This document shows, one piece after another, positions 1 to 8,845 of a DNA stretch of 64,000 nucleotides (position 1 is the stretch's first letter; each line of letters starts with the position of its first letter). Origin of the DNA: Manis javanica (Eukaryota > Chordata > Mammalia > Pholidota > Manidae); assembly GCF_040802235.1 (NCBI RefSeq), contig NC_133167.1:9974501-10038500 (forward strand), in the 5' to 3' direction. The position numbers and the translations under genes were made by a program. The notes beneath the pieces were generated by a model. The model was not told where the DNA came from. It saw only the letters and a program-made list of their open reading frames with translations, and did not search any database.

Positions 1-290
1 GAGAAACTCTCACCCCATGAGGAGTCTAAGGAGACCTGCCAACTAAGTGTGACGTGGTGTCCTGGGGGAGGGGCCTTGGAGAAAAAAAAAGAGAATTAGG
101 CAAAAAAAACAAGGAAAACTGAATAAAATACAGTCTTTAGTTAATAATAATGTATCGATTTTGGCTCATTAGATACGACAAATGTACCATAATAATCTAA
201 ATTCAACAATAGGGGATACTGGGTATGGAGTATGTGAGAGCTCTGTTTTCACAACTTTTCTAAAACCGTTCTGAACAGAAAGATTTATTC
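1..290 (+). repeat. Old L1 3'-end fragment (DAW1 intron 2)
   Basis: The passage around aatgtaccataataatctaa, then acaataggggatactgggta, then cacaacttttct is a familiar ancient mammalian L1 3'-end layout. The same kind of end recurs at about 12545-13075. Diverged and interrupted, no ORF. Confidence 0.5.
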
Positions 291-528
291 GTAAAAAGGT
301 GTCTATTTGGAAAGGGCAGACTGCTGAGCTTTTTTCCTCTTGCTCCTCATCCAGCAGACACTCGAGTAGAACTCACTGAACCAATCAGGAAATAACACCC
401 CACAGTACAGTATTTGAAGCAATTTGTCGTCTGAGTTTATGTGGCTCATGTATATATCAGCCTACGTCAGGGTTCTCCAGTAAAAAATTTGGATATGAAA
501 TACATGTTGCATGGTATAGCTGGCTTAC

Positions 529-601
529 CTGGGACCAAGATCAAGCAAATCTATGGATTTGGTCTTTAATTCTCCACTCTTTTCATATTCCAACATAATT
601 C
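529..601 (-). CDS. DAW1: DAW1 coding exon 2 (73 nt)
   Basis: Minus strand: acceptor ttttatag ends at 602, the exon runs 601 down to 529, donor gtaagc starts at 528. It completes the glycine codon split with exon 1 and leaves two bases (AG) for the next exon. It encodes the conserved segment between the short N-terminus and the WD40 propeller. It is too short for a single-exon ORF scan to show. Confidence 0.92.
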
Positions 602-3600
602 CTATAAAAACAAACACATTATAAACCACTTATGATGACAACCTATGTCAGCAGTTATTCTACTTTGACATAATTTTTTTATTTTTATTAGTTAATTTTT
701 CAACATAAAACATGCAGTGTTGTGTGGTTTTAAAACAGATTATATAAACTCACTTTTCCTGATTCTTCCTCTAACTAAAAGTATCTTTGAAATTATTCAA
801 CAGGCAATGCTAAAATAATTGAAGGTTGAAGAGAAAATGGTACACCGGCTAGAAGCCTCAGAACTTGAAGAATGACAGCGTGGCACATCCCCTGGGTTTT
901 ATGTCCCACACACCCCCACCTGGGGCCCAGAGCACCTGCTGCCTGGAACCACCAAAAAGCATAGACAACAAAAATCAACCAGTAACAACAACGAAGCTTC
1001 CTCTCTGTGGCCAAAGGACCAGTAAAAGAGAAGTCAAACAAAGAACTAATGGGGGCCTGTGAAGTAAGTTGCAGAATTTCCAGAGAACCTCAGCCTAGCC
1101 TTAATTCACTTACATACCAACAGGTGTTTACCACTGCAGAGCCTCCTGTAGATCTGGGGCAAAGGGTGGGGCGGGAGCTGGCTGTTCTCTCCTCCCCTCC
1201 ATTCCTGGTATGTAATTAGTCTGGTGTCTGCCAGTCACCAAGGACCAGCCAATGGAGTTCCTCCCGGAAGGAGCGGGAAAGAAGTAGAGAGCGCCCCATC
1301 GTGGTAGAGCGTGAGCAGTGGCTGGAGGAGACGGTCGGCCTGGACCTGGCTAGCGAACTCAAGCAGCAATAAGAAATAAAAGCCTTTCTCCTGACCTTGA
1401 CTTATTTCCTGACTTCCTCTTAACTTATTTCGGTTTCACAAGTTTCATGGGGGATTCACCCTGGACCAGAAATCCCTTCTCCCTGGAGCAAGTCTGCTCC
1501 ACAACTGGGGCCCCTGCAGGGGGTGCGCTAGTGGAGGCCCTGGGCTGGCCCAGTCCCCACGGCAAAGCTGGATCTCAGCAGCTTGTCTGATCTGCCTGCA
1601 GCAGGCCCAGCAACAAAGCGCCAAAGAAACTGGGGTCCCAAGGGGCCATTTAAACTGTGTACGGGGAAGTCCCAAGATCTCCCAGACCCCACTCCACAAT
1701 GAGGCCATAGCTGGCCAGTCTCATTTCCCTGCAAAAGAGGTGCAATGAAGTCTTGGGACGTCCCAGATCCCAGCCCACAGCCAGGCACCAAAGCAGTGTA
1801 TCCCTGCCTTTTAACCAGTGACATAACCAGGCCCAGACCCTTGTCCCCCACCACCAAAAGGTCACCCAGTGAGAGCAGGCATATTGGGGTACCTTCTGCC
1901 CCTGCAGGTGGTATGAGCAGGGACTAAGCAGGAGCCTCAACAGCACTGGGAAAACAAAGCAGACCTGGCTAACATTGAAAGGGCAAAGAACACTACACTG
2001 CTGACTCCGAGAATGAACTAGTGGTTACCAAAGGGGAGGGGTGCGGGAGGGCGGGTGGGGAGGGAGGGAGAAGGGGACTGAGGGGTATTATGTTTAGTAC
2101 ACATGGTGTGGGGAATCACGGGGAGAACAGTGTAGCACAGAGAAGACACATAGTGGATCTGTGGCATCTTGCTGCACTGATGGACAGTGACTGCATTGGG
2201 GTATGGGGGGGACTTGATAATAGGGGTAAATGTAGTAACCACATTGTTTCTTCATGTGAAACCTTCATAAGAGTGTATATCAATCATACCTTAATAAAAA
2301 AATTAAATAAATAAAAAAGAAAACTACACTGCTTTGGACCTAACAATCACAAAAGTAGACCAGAACCTATATACATTAAATCTAAATATGGTGACAGCCT
2401 GCCAAAGTAGATTTAGACAGGATCAAGAGTCTCCTGACATAATAACCAAAATATCCAGGGTACAATAAGCAGGAAAGACGATCAATAAACTCCAATATCC
2501 AGGATACAATAAGAAGTTACCAAGAACCAGAGAAAGATAATCAGCAAACAGCAACATAGAGATGAATCGGTTGCTGGGATTATCTGAAAGGATTTTAGAA
2601 AAGGTGTCATAAAAATGCTTCAGCAGCGATTTACAAGTTCACTTGAAGCAAATGAAAATAATGAAAAATTTTAGAAAAATGGAAGTTACTAAAGAAATGG
2701 AAGTTATTAAAGCAAACCAAATGGGAACTGTTGAACTAAAAAGTCCAATAACCAAAATGTTGAGTAGGCTCAGTAATGGAATGGAGATGGACAAAGGACA
2801 GACTCAGAAGACATCAATGAAATATATTCAATTTGAAACACAAAGAAATAATAAATATAAACAAAAACTGAACAAAGCCTCCCAGCCACTTTATTGTACT
2901 ACCTCTATGGATACGGACCAGTGGATCTCCAAAGTTTTGGTCTTAGAACCACTTTACACTCTAAATTATTGAGGACACCAAAGAGTTTGTGTTTCTGTAA
3001 TATTTTCCCTATGAAAATTGAGAAACTTTTTAAATATTAAATTGTTTTTAAATAGAGGTAATAAGTTCATGGCATGTTAACATAAATAACATATTTTAGA
3101 GAAATGATTATATTTGCCAAAAAATAGTAAGAAGCGCAGGACTATTTTATACTTTTGCAGATCTCTCTGATATCTGGCTTAGAAAGATCTGGATCCTCCT
3201 CCACTTCTGCATTCAAGTTGGTGCTGTATGTTGCTGTGGATGAAGTATAAGAAAAAAAATCTGGCCATATGCACATCTATATTTTAATATTTTAATTGCC
3301 TTTTCAGATAATCATGGATAATCTTTTCTTATAAGACTACATTAAAACTTAACAAGTGGTAGGTAGGTTCATAAAGATTGGTTGTAATACAGAATCTGAA
3401 ACCACATCAATAAACCCTTCATACTCTGTTACATTAAAATCCATTTGTCTATCTCACACTTTCAAAGGATATTTTATCCACGTGTGATTTATGACATCAT
3501 ATATCAGACATCTGACAATATTAGTTTACTGAGTTATGTACATCTTCTAAATGTTGGCATATCTCATTATGCAATGCCCCCCCCACAAAATCACAATTGT

Positions 3601-6600
3601 CAATAGCACTTCCCATATCTATCAGCACAAAACTCTTTTGGTAAGCTATTGAGTTCATCGTAGTTTGATACAAGTCTCCTGAAATTCTACTTTTTTCTTG
3701 AAAGTTCAAATTTCATCACTGGCAAGAAACACTGACAGTTTTGCTTGAAAATTTTCTGCTTTGTTCAGTTTCAAGAAAACATCCTGCCAAATGTCCAAAT
3801 CTAAAAACCATGTTTATTTTTCAGTTAGTCTTGCAAGAAAAAATGGTGTTCCATGAAAAATATGGCTGGTTCATCTCTCAACTCAAACAACTGCACATGT
3901 GTTTCCCTCAAGACAATGCTCACACATCACGGCAGCAGCTCGAGTATTTCCTTTTCCTCAGCAAGAATACATGTACTTCTGTGTCAGTACTTACCTGATG
4001 AATAGGCTCTGCTTCATCACGGACTTCTCAAGGGAAACTGAACTGAGGGGATTTTTCCTATTGCAAGTGTGTGTTTCTAAGGAATACAGTGAACACTATT
4101 GGAGTTGGCGTCACTACTTTAATTTGTAGTAAGGTGCCAGCAGTTTCAACGCCTACTGCGTTTGCACCATTAGTGCCAATGTCAATACCCAGGGAGAAAA
4201 GCAAATGATATGGTCATTATGAAAAGAGACTTGACCTTGAGGACCCCCAGCCCCAGAGGTCCCCTGACACTTGAAGGATTACTGTATCGGCTATAATTTA
4301 ATTTTAGAACAGAAAAATCATTCCACATTCTTCTTATGACACAAAAAAAAAACTGATTAAAACACCACAACACAGCAGGCAAGCAAGTCAGATTCTAACT
4401 GTAACTGTAAGAGGCTATTGGGCACAGTTGTGTTTTGTTTTCTTCCCTAAGAAGTAATTCTTTCATATAAAAGAAATGAAACCAAACTCTGGTTTAAGAA
4501 GCAAATTCACAAAGAATAAAGAAAGGCTCATGGAGATCTGACCATGGCAAATATGGTTGTACTTTCCACAGAGTGAAAAAAGGCTTCTTGTGCCATATCA
4601 TACGTCTCAGCAAACCATGGATATTATAACACTGTTAAAGTTATTTTATTGAAGTATAGCTAACATACAATATTATACTAGTTTCAGGTATACAATATAG
4701 TTATATGACAATTATGTAAATTATGAAATGCTTTATGAAATGCTCACCATCATACCTGTAGTTACCATCCGTCACCATACAAAGTTATGATAACATGATG
4801 ACCATATTCCCTCTGCGATCCTTTTCATGCCTGTGATTTATACATTTTATAAAACCTGTTGATATGATAGGCATTCCAGAAAGGATTTAGGGGGACTTAG
4901 AAAGATAAATAGAATGCAGAAGGTAAGATTGGAAGTAGATAAGACATGCATATATTGACAAGGAAAGATGAAATTAAAGAAAAGATCACATTTATAATTG
5001 CATTGAATACCTAAATATAAAATTAACAAGGAATGTGCAATATCTAGCTGCAATATTAGATATCAAAGAAAATCATTATAAATGGAAAGACATATTACTA
5101 GATGAGAAAACTCAATATTGTGAAAATGTCAAGTAACTTGTGGAGTTAAAGTGATTATGATGATTTTATTTCTTAGAATTTGAAAACGTACCAAATATTA
5201 TAACAAACTATAAAACAATAAAGTGTGGTTCTGATACAAAATTAGATCAATATTATAGAATCACGTATATTTGGGAATTTAAAATTAAGTGAAGGTAACA
5301 TTTCAAATTAATGGGGAAAGTTTGGATGATTCAATAAATAATGATGTATTCTAGAAATTCTAGAAGGCAAAGTTTCACTTTATTCACTTCACTTACTTAT
5401 GAGGAAAGAGCTAAAGAATGTGAGAGCATCAGCTAGGCAGACGCGCAGGAGAAGATATTCTAGGTAAAAAGAACTGCAGAGACTGAGCTGGGGCCCAGCG
5501 CATTCGGGGAACATCAAGGACAGTGGTGTTGCTAGAGGGGAAAGCAGGGTGAACTCAGAGGCAAAAGGGGGTGAAGGTCCTGTGGGACCTGGGGGATCAT
5601 GGCCCTTCTTCTTGAAGTGAACTAAAAAGCCCCTGGAGAGCTTGAGCAGAAAAGTACTAAGATCAGACTTATATTTTAACAGAGTCACCCCGCTGCTGTG
5701 TTGGAAACAGGCTGAGGTGGGGCACGGTGGAAGCCCTAGCGAAAGACAGAGGAGCCATCATCGTGGGGAGAAGTGGCTGGATTCCACATATATCTGGAAG
5801 GTGAGCTGGCAGGTTTGTTACTGGACCACATGTGGAGTGTGCAAGAGAGAAGAGGATGAACGAATGTGCAAGAGTGTACAGGAGAGGAGAAAAGGGTGAG
5901 TGCAAGGTTCTGACACGAGCAAATGGAGACACGGAGCTGCCTCTGACCGAGATAAGGGAGGCCACAGAGGCCCTGTGTGAGGCCCAACGCACATCTGAAG
6001 GAAGAACCAGGCTGGCAGTTCAGTACTCGGGGCTACTCAGCATGGCTTTAAGCCTTGAGAAAAGATGAAATGGCCCAGCAAATGCATATAGATAGAGAAG
6101 ACCAAGGACGGAGCTCTGGGACACTCCAACATGAAGATAAAGAGGCGGAGACGCAAACAAGGAGGAGGGACAATGGGGCAGGAGTAAAAACAGGGTGTTG
6201 GTCGTAGGCCAGAAGAGGACAGAATAACCATTTGGGCCAAATGCTGTTGTCACGTCAAGAAAGGCAAGGACTAGGACTTGGTCAGTGGGTTTAGCAATGT
6301 TGAATCACTGGGGATCCTGAAAAGGGCAGTTCCAGTGGAGAAGTGGGGGTGAAAACACAATAGGAGTGAGTTCAATACTGAAGGAAAGAAAAATCGGGAC
6401 AACATTCCCCCAAGGAGGTGTATGTACTCTGCCGGGAACGAGGTTAGTGAGAAGTAGCCGGGAGGGGTCATAGCCCCATGGGTGCTGCTGTCACGCTCTG
6501 ACTGACAGCTTGGCAGATCAGAACAAATGGCCCAAGTTTCAAAATTTTTCTTTGGTGAGATTATTTATTATGATCCCAGAGTTCATGGTTTTCATCTACA

Positions 6601-7836
6601 CTCCACAGGGAAGGATGAAAGCAAGACATCCGTGTATCACTCTATTCCTGGGAACCAGTGCCAGTCCACATGCAGGCACAGCCAAGGGAAGTTGTGGACA
6701 CCTTAAAGAGAACAAGCTATTCATGTTAACTCACGATGACCTCTCATATCTAGAGAGTTTCCATGTTTCATGTCGTTTGGTACAGCTTGATGAATTTTGA
6801 CATGGGCATACATTCAGGCAACCATCACCCAGATCAAGATATCAAACCTCACGAATTTTTTTCCCCCTCTCACCTATTTCACTCTGTTATTTTAATTGGA
6901 GTTCTAATAGGGAGAAAATGAGTATTTTTACTACAAATGTCAACTTCCCATGGGGGAAAGTTGCTGTCCAGGCCCAGTGTTGCCAGGAGGCCCAAATTCT
7001 TCAGTGGGCTAGTATATTTGGTCATCTACTGCTTTGTGACAAGTTTTGTAGACTCTAATTTTATATTCTTCTTGTTTTTAAAGTGAGTTCTGAATTAGAA
7101 TCCAAGTGTTCTGCTCCTATTTCTGTCCCGTACAAGTGGACATCACTTCCTCTCTAAAGGCGACTGTGTCCTCACCTTTGAAACAAGGGAGCCAGACAAG
7201 TTTATCCTACTTTAAAACTACGGCATTCTGTGGACTTGTTTCATAATTCCGTAACTCCCTGAAATGAAGGACTGTGCCCTTCTTTAAAGCCCGGTGGCCT
7301 GGGGCACAGAGCGCCTGCGCATAAGCCCTGAAAAGGGCGTCGATCAAGTGATATGTCTGGAATATAGTCACTAATATAATAGGCTTTGTTGAGTATGCAT
7401 TTTTCTTTTCATATTCAACACACCTTGACTTGATCACTCTGGTAAGTTTAAAATAAAAAGTAATGTGGTTGGTCCTTGTGTCTGCCTTTCCAGAAACCAG
7501 TATCCCAGGACAGCACCAATCGCCACCCCTCCCTCCCCGTGCGTCCCATTCTTAACTAACCGGAAAGCATTCTAACTCCGCAGTTTAAAAGTTTAGAGAC
7601 TTTATGGAAGAGCCTCTTAAAAGTCTCGAGGAACAGGGGCCAGCATCTGAAGGAGCGAAGGGCCGTGCTGGGAAGCGCCCCTCCCTGTCGCACCGGGATC
7701 AGCGCCCCGGGGACCGCGCCGCCCCCAACCCCGCCCCCGCCCCTCCCAGGGCCTGAGCCCCGGGCCCCAGGGGAGGGCGAGGGGCCCGGCCGGTACCTGG
7801 CGGGTAATACCGGAGCAGCAGGCTCTTGAGCTTCAT
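529..7836 (-). CDS. DAW1: DAW1 (ODA16), 5' part only: coding exons 1 and 2
   Basis: DAW1 is a cytosolic WD40-repeat protein that helps load outer dynein arms for transport into motile cilia. Two exons lie here. Exon 1 encodes [13 protein letters not shown] and the first base of a glycine codon; exon 2 continues [20 protein letters not shown] and ends just after LGP. This matches the start of mammalian DAW1 as I know it, apparently with serine where human has histidine in the EKHGEL segment. Both splice junctions are canonical (donor gtacc at 7796, acceptor ttatag ending at 602, donor gtaagc at 528) and phase is kept. The WD40 repeats are encoded by later exons beyond the left edge. The start at 7836 has A at -3. 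Exon 1 sits in a CpG island. Identity is recognised from memory of the family; confidence is high because both exons and their phase agree. Confidence 0.93.
1058..1440 (+). mobile_element. Possible solo LTR in DAW1 intron 1
   Basis: A block that can be read as TG...CA: it starts tgtgaagtaag at 1058, ends ggtttcaca at 1440, and carries AATAAA at 1375-1380 about 60 bp before its end, as an LTR would. No flanking target-site duplication was found, and the family is not recognised. It is antisense to DAW1. Confidence 0.4.
1441..1987. other. GC-richer unassigned stretch in DAW1 intron 1
   Basis: No exon or convincing ORF. The composition is richer in G and C than the surroundings and might be retroelement leader sequence (LTR internal or L1 5' UTR), but I cannot assign it. 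Confidence 0.3.
2003..2318 (+). mobile_element. 5'-truncated L1 3' end with target-site duplications (copy A)
   Basis: It begins gactccgagaatgaactagtgg and ends in an A-rich tail (aataaaaaaattaaataaat). It is flanked by GAACACTACACTGCT at 1988-2002 and GAAAACTACACTGCT at 2319-2333 (14 of 15 identical). The body (actagtggttaccaaagggg, later gtaaccacattgtttcttca, then ataccttaataaa) is shared with the copy at 52150-52494. A short truncated L1 retroposition in intron 1 of DAW1, antisense to it. Confidence 0.8.
2334..2980 (+). repeat. Old L1-like internal fragment
   Basis: A-rich sequence with phrases typical of the start of L1 ORF1 regions (aaaattttagaaaaatggaag, agcaaaccaaatgggaactg). A 109-codon open stretch at 2643-2972 lies in it and is not regarded as a gene. 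It was split by the L1 copy A insertion at 2003-2318. Confidence 0.4.
2981..4630. other. DAW1 intron 1, unassigned old sequence
   Basis: AT-rich, no exon recognised. Parts around 3000-4150 look like a decayed interspersed element, possibly a DNA transposon read from the minus strand, but no terminal repeats or domain could be recognised. Confidence 0.25.
4636..5345. repeat. Two old L1 fragments
   Basis: 4636-4860 (tattgaagtatagctaacat, then ttaccatccgtcaccataca) is a typical L1 3'-region piece read in antisense. 4900-5345 (atacctaaatataaaattaac, then caatatctagctgcaatatt) matches the layout of L1 ORF2 near its 3' end on the plus strand. Both are heavily mutated. Confidence 0.5.
5380..6490 (+). 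repeat. Unclassified ancient interspersed repeat
   Basis: The text (gagcttgagcagaaaagtac, agtcaccccgctgctgtgtt, gaagtggctggattccaca) follows a repeat common in mammalian genomes, but I cannot name the family with certainty. Several 80-100-codon open frames on both strands inside it are chance. Confidence 0.35.
6491..7640. other. DAW1 intron 1, proximal part
   Basis: No exon, RNA gene or clear repeat seen. It leads into the CpG island. Confidence 0.3.
7797..7836 (-). CDS. DAW1: DAW1 coding exon 1 (40 nt)
   Basis: Minus-strand ATG at 7836-7834, 13 codons plus one base, then a GT donor at 7796-7795. The initiator context is gaacATGA. An upstream minus-strand ATG at 7879 lies in another frame and cannot extend DAW1. 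The track of codons matches the N-terminus of DAW1. Confidence 0.92.
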
Positions 7837-7871
7837 GTTCTCGCTCCGGGAACCCCCAGTCCACCGGCTTC

Positions 7872-7885
7872 GTCGCCATGGAGAC
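7872..7885 (-). promoter_or_regulatory. RFX X-box-like motif at the DAW1 promoter
   Basis: The plus strand reads GTCGCCATGGAGAC. The left half GTCGCC fits the RFX half-site GTNRCC; the right half GGAGAC departs from RGYAAC at two positions. RFX factors with FOXJ1 drive motile-cilium genes, so an X-box is expected at DAW1. Imperfect half-site, so binding is inferred, not shown. Confidence 0.55.
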
Positions 7886-7909
7886 GGCCTAACAGCAGCG
7901 GGGCTCCGG

Positions 7910-7921
7910 CGCGCGTGCGCA
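7910..7921 (-). promoter_or_regulatory. NRF1-like site
   Basis: The minus strand reads TGCGCACGCGCG, which fits all 12 positions of YGCGCAYGCGCR. NRF1 sites are common in CpG-island promoters close to the start of transcription. It lies 25 bp upstream of the X-box-like motif relative to DAW1. Confidence 0.5.
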
Positions 7922-8005
7922 GCCGCTCCGCGGGCTCCTGCGCGGCGCGTCCCGGCCCTGCCCGCCGGCCCTCGGCCACCCGCTGGGTGGCGCGCACTTT
8001 AGCCC

Positions 8006-8019
8006 ATTGGGTTTCCAAT
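8006..8019. promoter_or_regulatory. Pair of opposed CCAAT boxes
   Basis: attgg at 8006-8010 is a minus-strand CCAAT, and ccaat at 8015-8019 is a plus-strand one, separated by 4 bp at the outer edge of the CpG island. They are candidate NF-Y sites. NF-Y often co-operates with RFX at X-box promoters. Confidence 0.4.
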
Positions 8020-8110
8020 AAGGAGGGATGGAAGAGAAATCCCGCCCGGCGTGACCATTCACGGGCCCTTTTCATGCCCTACTCCTGTACCCACAAAGGA
8101 AAAATGCCCT

Positions 8111-8138
8111 CAGTGTAAGCCTGCCTTTGCTTACACTG
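8111..8138. repeat. Perfect 10-bp inverted repeat with 8-nt spacer
   Basis: CAGTGTAAGC at 8111-8120 is followed after ctgccttt by its exact reverse complement GCTTACACTG at 8129-8138. It lies just outside the CpG island, upstream of DAW1. No gene explains it. Confidence 0.6.
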
Positions 8139-8404
8139 CCAGAAGCGGTTTATGCATCTGCACTCAGAGTCCAACAAAGGTATGAGTTATGCACCGTTTA
8201 TCACCTCCCTCATCTCAGGGATGAGACCCCTAAAAATGGGAACTACAAGGTGGCAGTCTAGTGAGTGCGGAGGTGGGATGGGAAGGCAGGGGTGTTGGAA
8301 GTCTATCCACCTGGCACCTGTGTTTAAGGCTTTCCAGGCCCTTTGGTCTGTTGGATTTCTTGCCAGCACTGGTTCTTCGCCAGTTTGAATGTATATTTGA
8401 CTTT

Positions 8405-8845
8405 TTTTAGAACTCAAGATGAAGTCACACTTGTCAGACAATCAAAATGGATTCAAGGGACATTGCTGAGACAGGGCCAAATACGTCCTCACTCCAGTGC
8501 AAACTTGAACTTTAAACTGCTAAACCACAACATCTCAAGGACAAAATGGACTGCATTCTGCTGACTGCAACCTTGGAATTTTTCCAAATACCAGCTGCAG
8601 TCCCCACCTAATAAGCACCTTTACCTCAGGGCAAGCGCCAATCATAATTTTCGATGAACAATGATGTGATTCTCCTTAACCTGTGGTTTTTACCTTTATA
8701 AGCCTCCTCCATTTCGTCATTTAATGGAACACAATTTAATTGCATCTTGAATCTGTATCTCCCAAGCTGCACCCCTAACAAAGTCTGAATAAAACTTTGT
8801 TTAACCTGCCCAGTATCTTTGATTCATTTCTTGGGCAACATTTCT
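8405..8845 (+). mobile_element. LTR of an old endogenous retrovirus
   Basis: LTR-like structure: TATA-like TTTATAAG at 8695-8702, AATAAA at 8788-8793, and a GT/T-rich tail ending near ttgggcaaca. Its 3' portion (aagcctcctccattt, cctaacaaa, ctgaataaaac, gtttaacctg) recurs in diverged form at 11408-11560. It is directed away from DAW1 and starts some 350 bp beyond the CpG island. The exact 5' end is uncertain. Confidence 0.6.

Larger units (their letters stand above)
7640..8060 (-). promoter_or_regulatory. DAW1: CpG-island promoter of DAW1
   Basis: The only clearly CpG-dense stretch of the window. It spans the 3' part of the first exon and upstream DNA. It holds GC boxes (ccccgcccccgcccc around 7729-7743), an X-box-like site (7872-7885), an NRF1-like site (7910-7921) and two opposed CCAAT boxes (8006-8010 on minus, 8015-8019 on plus). 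I see no TATA box at the expected place, which is typical of CpG-island promoters. The start site is not defined by sequence alone; about 7880-7960 is likely. Confidence 0.8.

Noticed and set aside
2021-2314. 97-codon frame in the L1 3' end
   Set aside because: It lies wholly in the untranslated end of L1 copy A; a related reverse frame appears in copy B at 52115-52426.
7556-7879. 107-codon minus-strand frame starting MATKPVDWG
   Set aside because: It overlaps DAW1 exon 1 in another frame and depends on reading through the exon 1 donor; only its first part can be a uORF.
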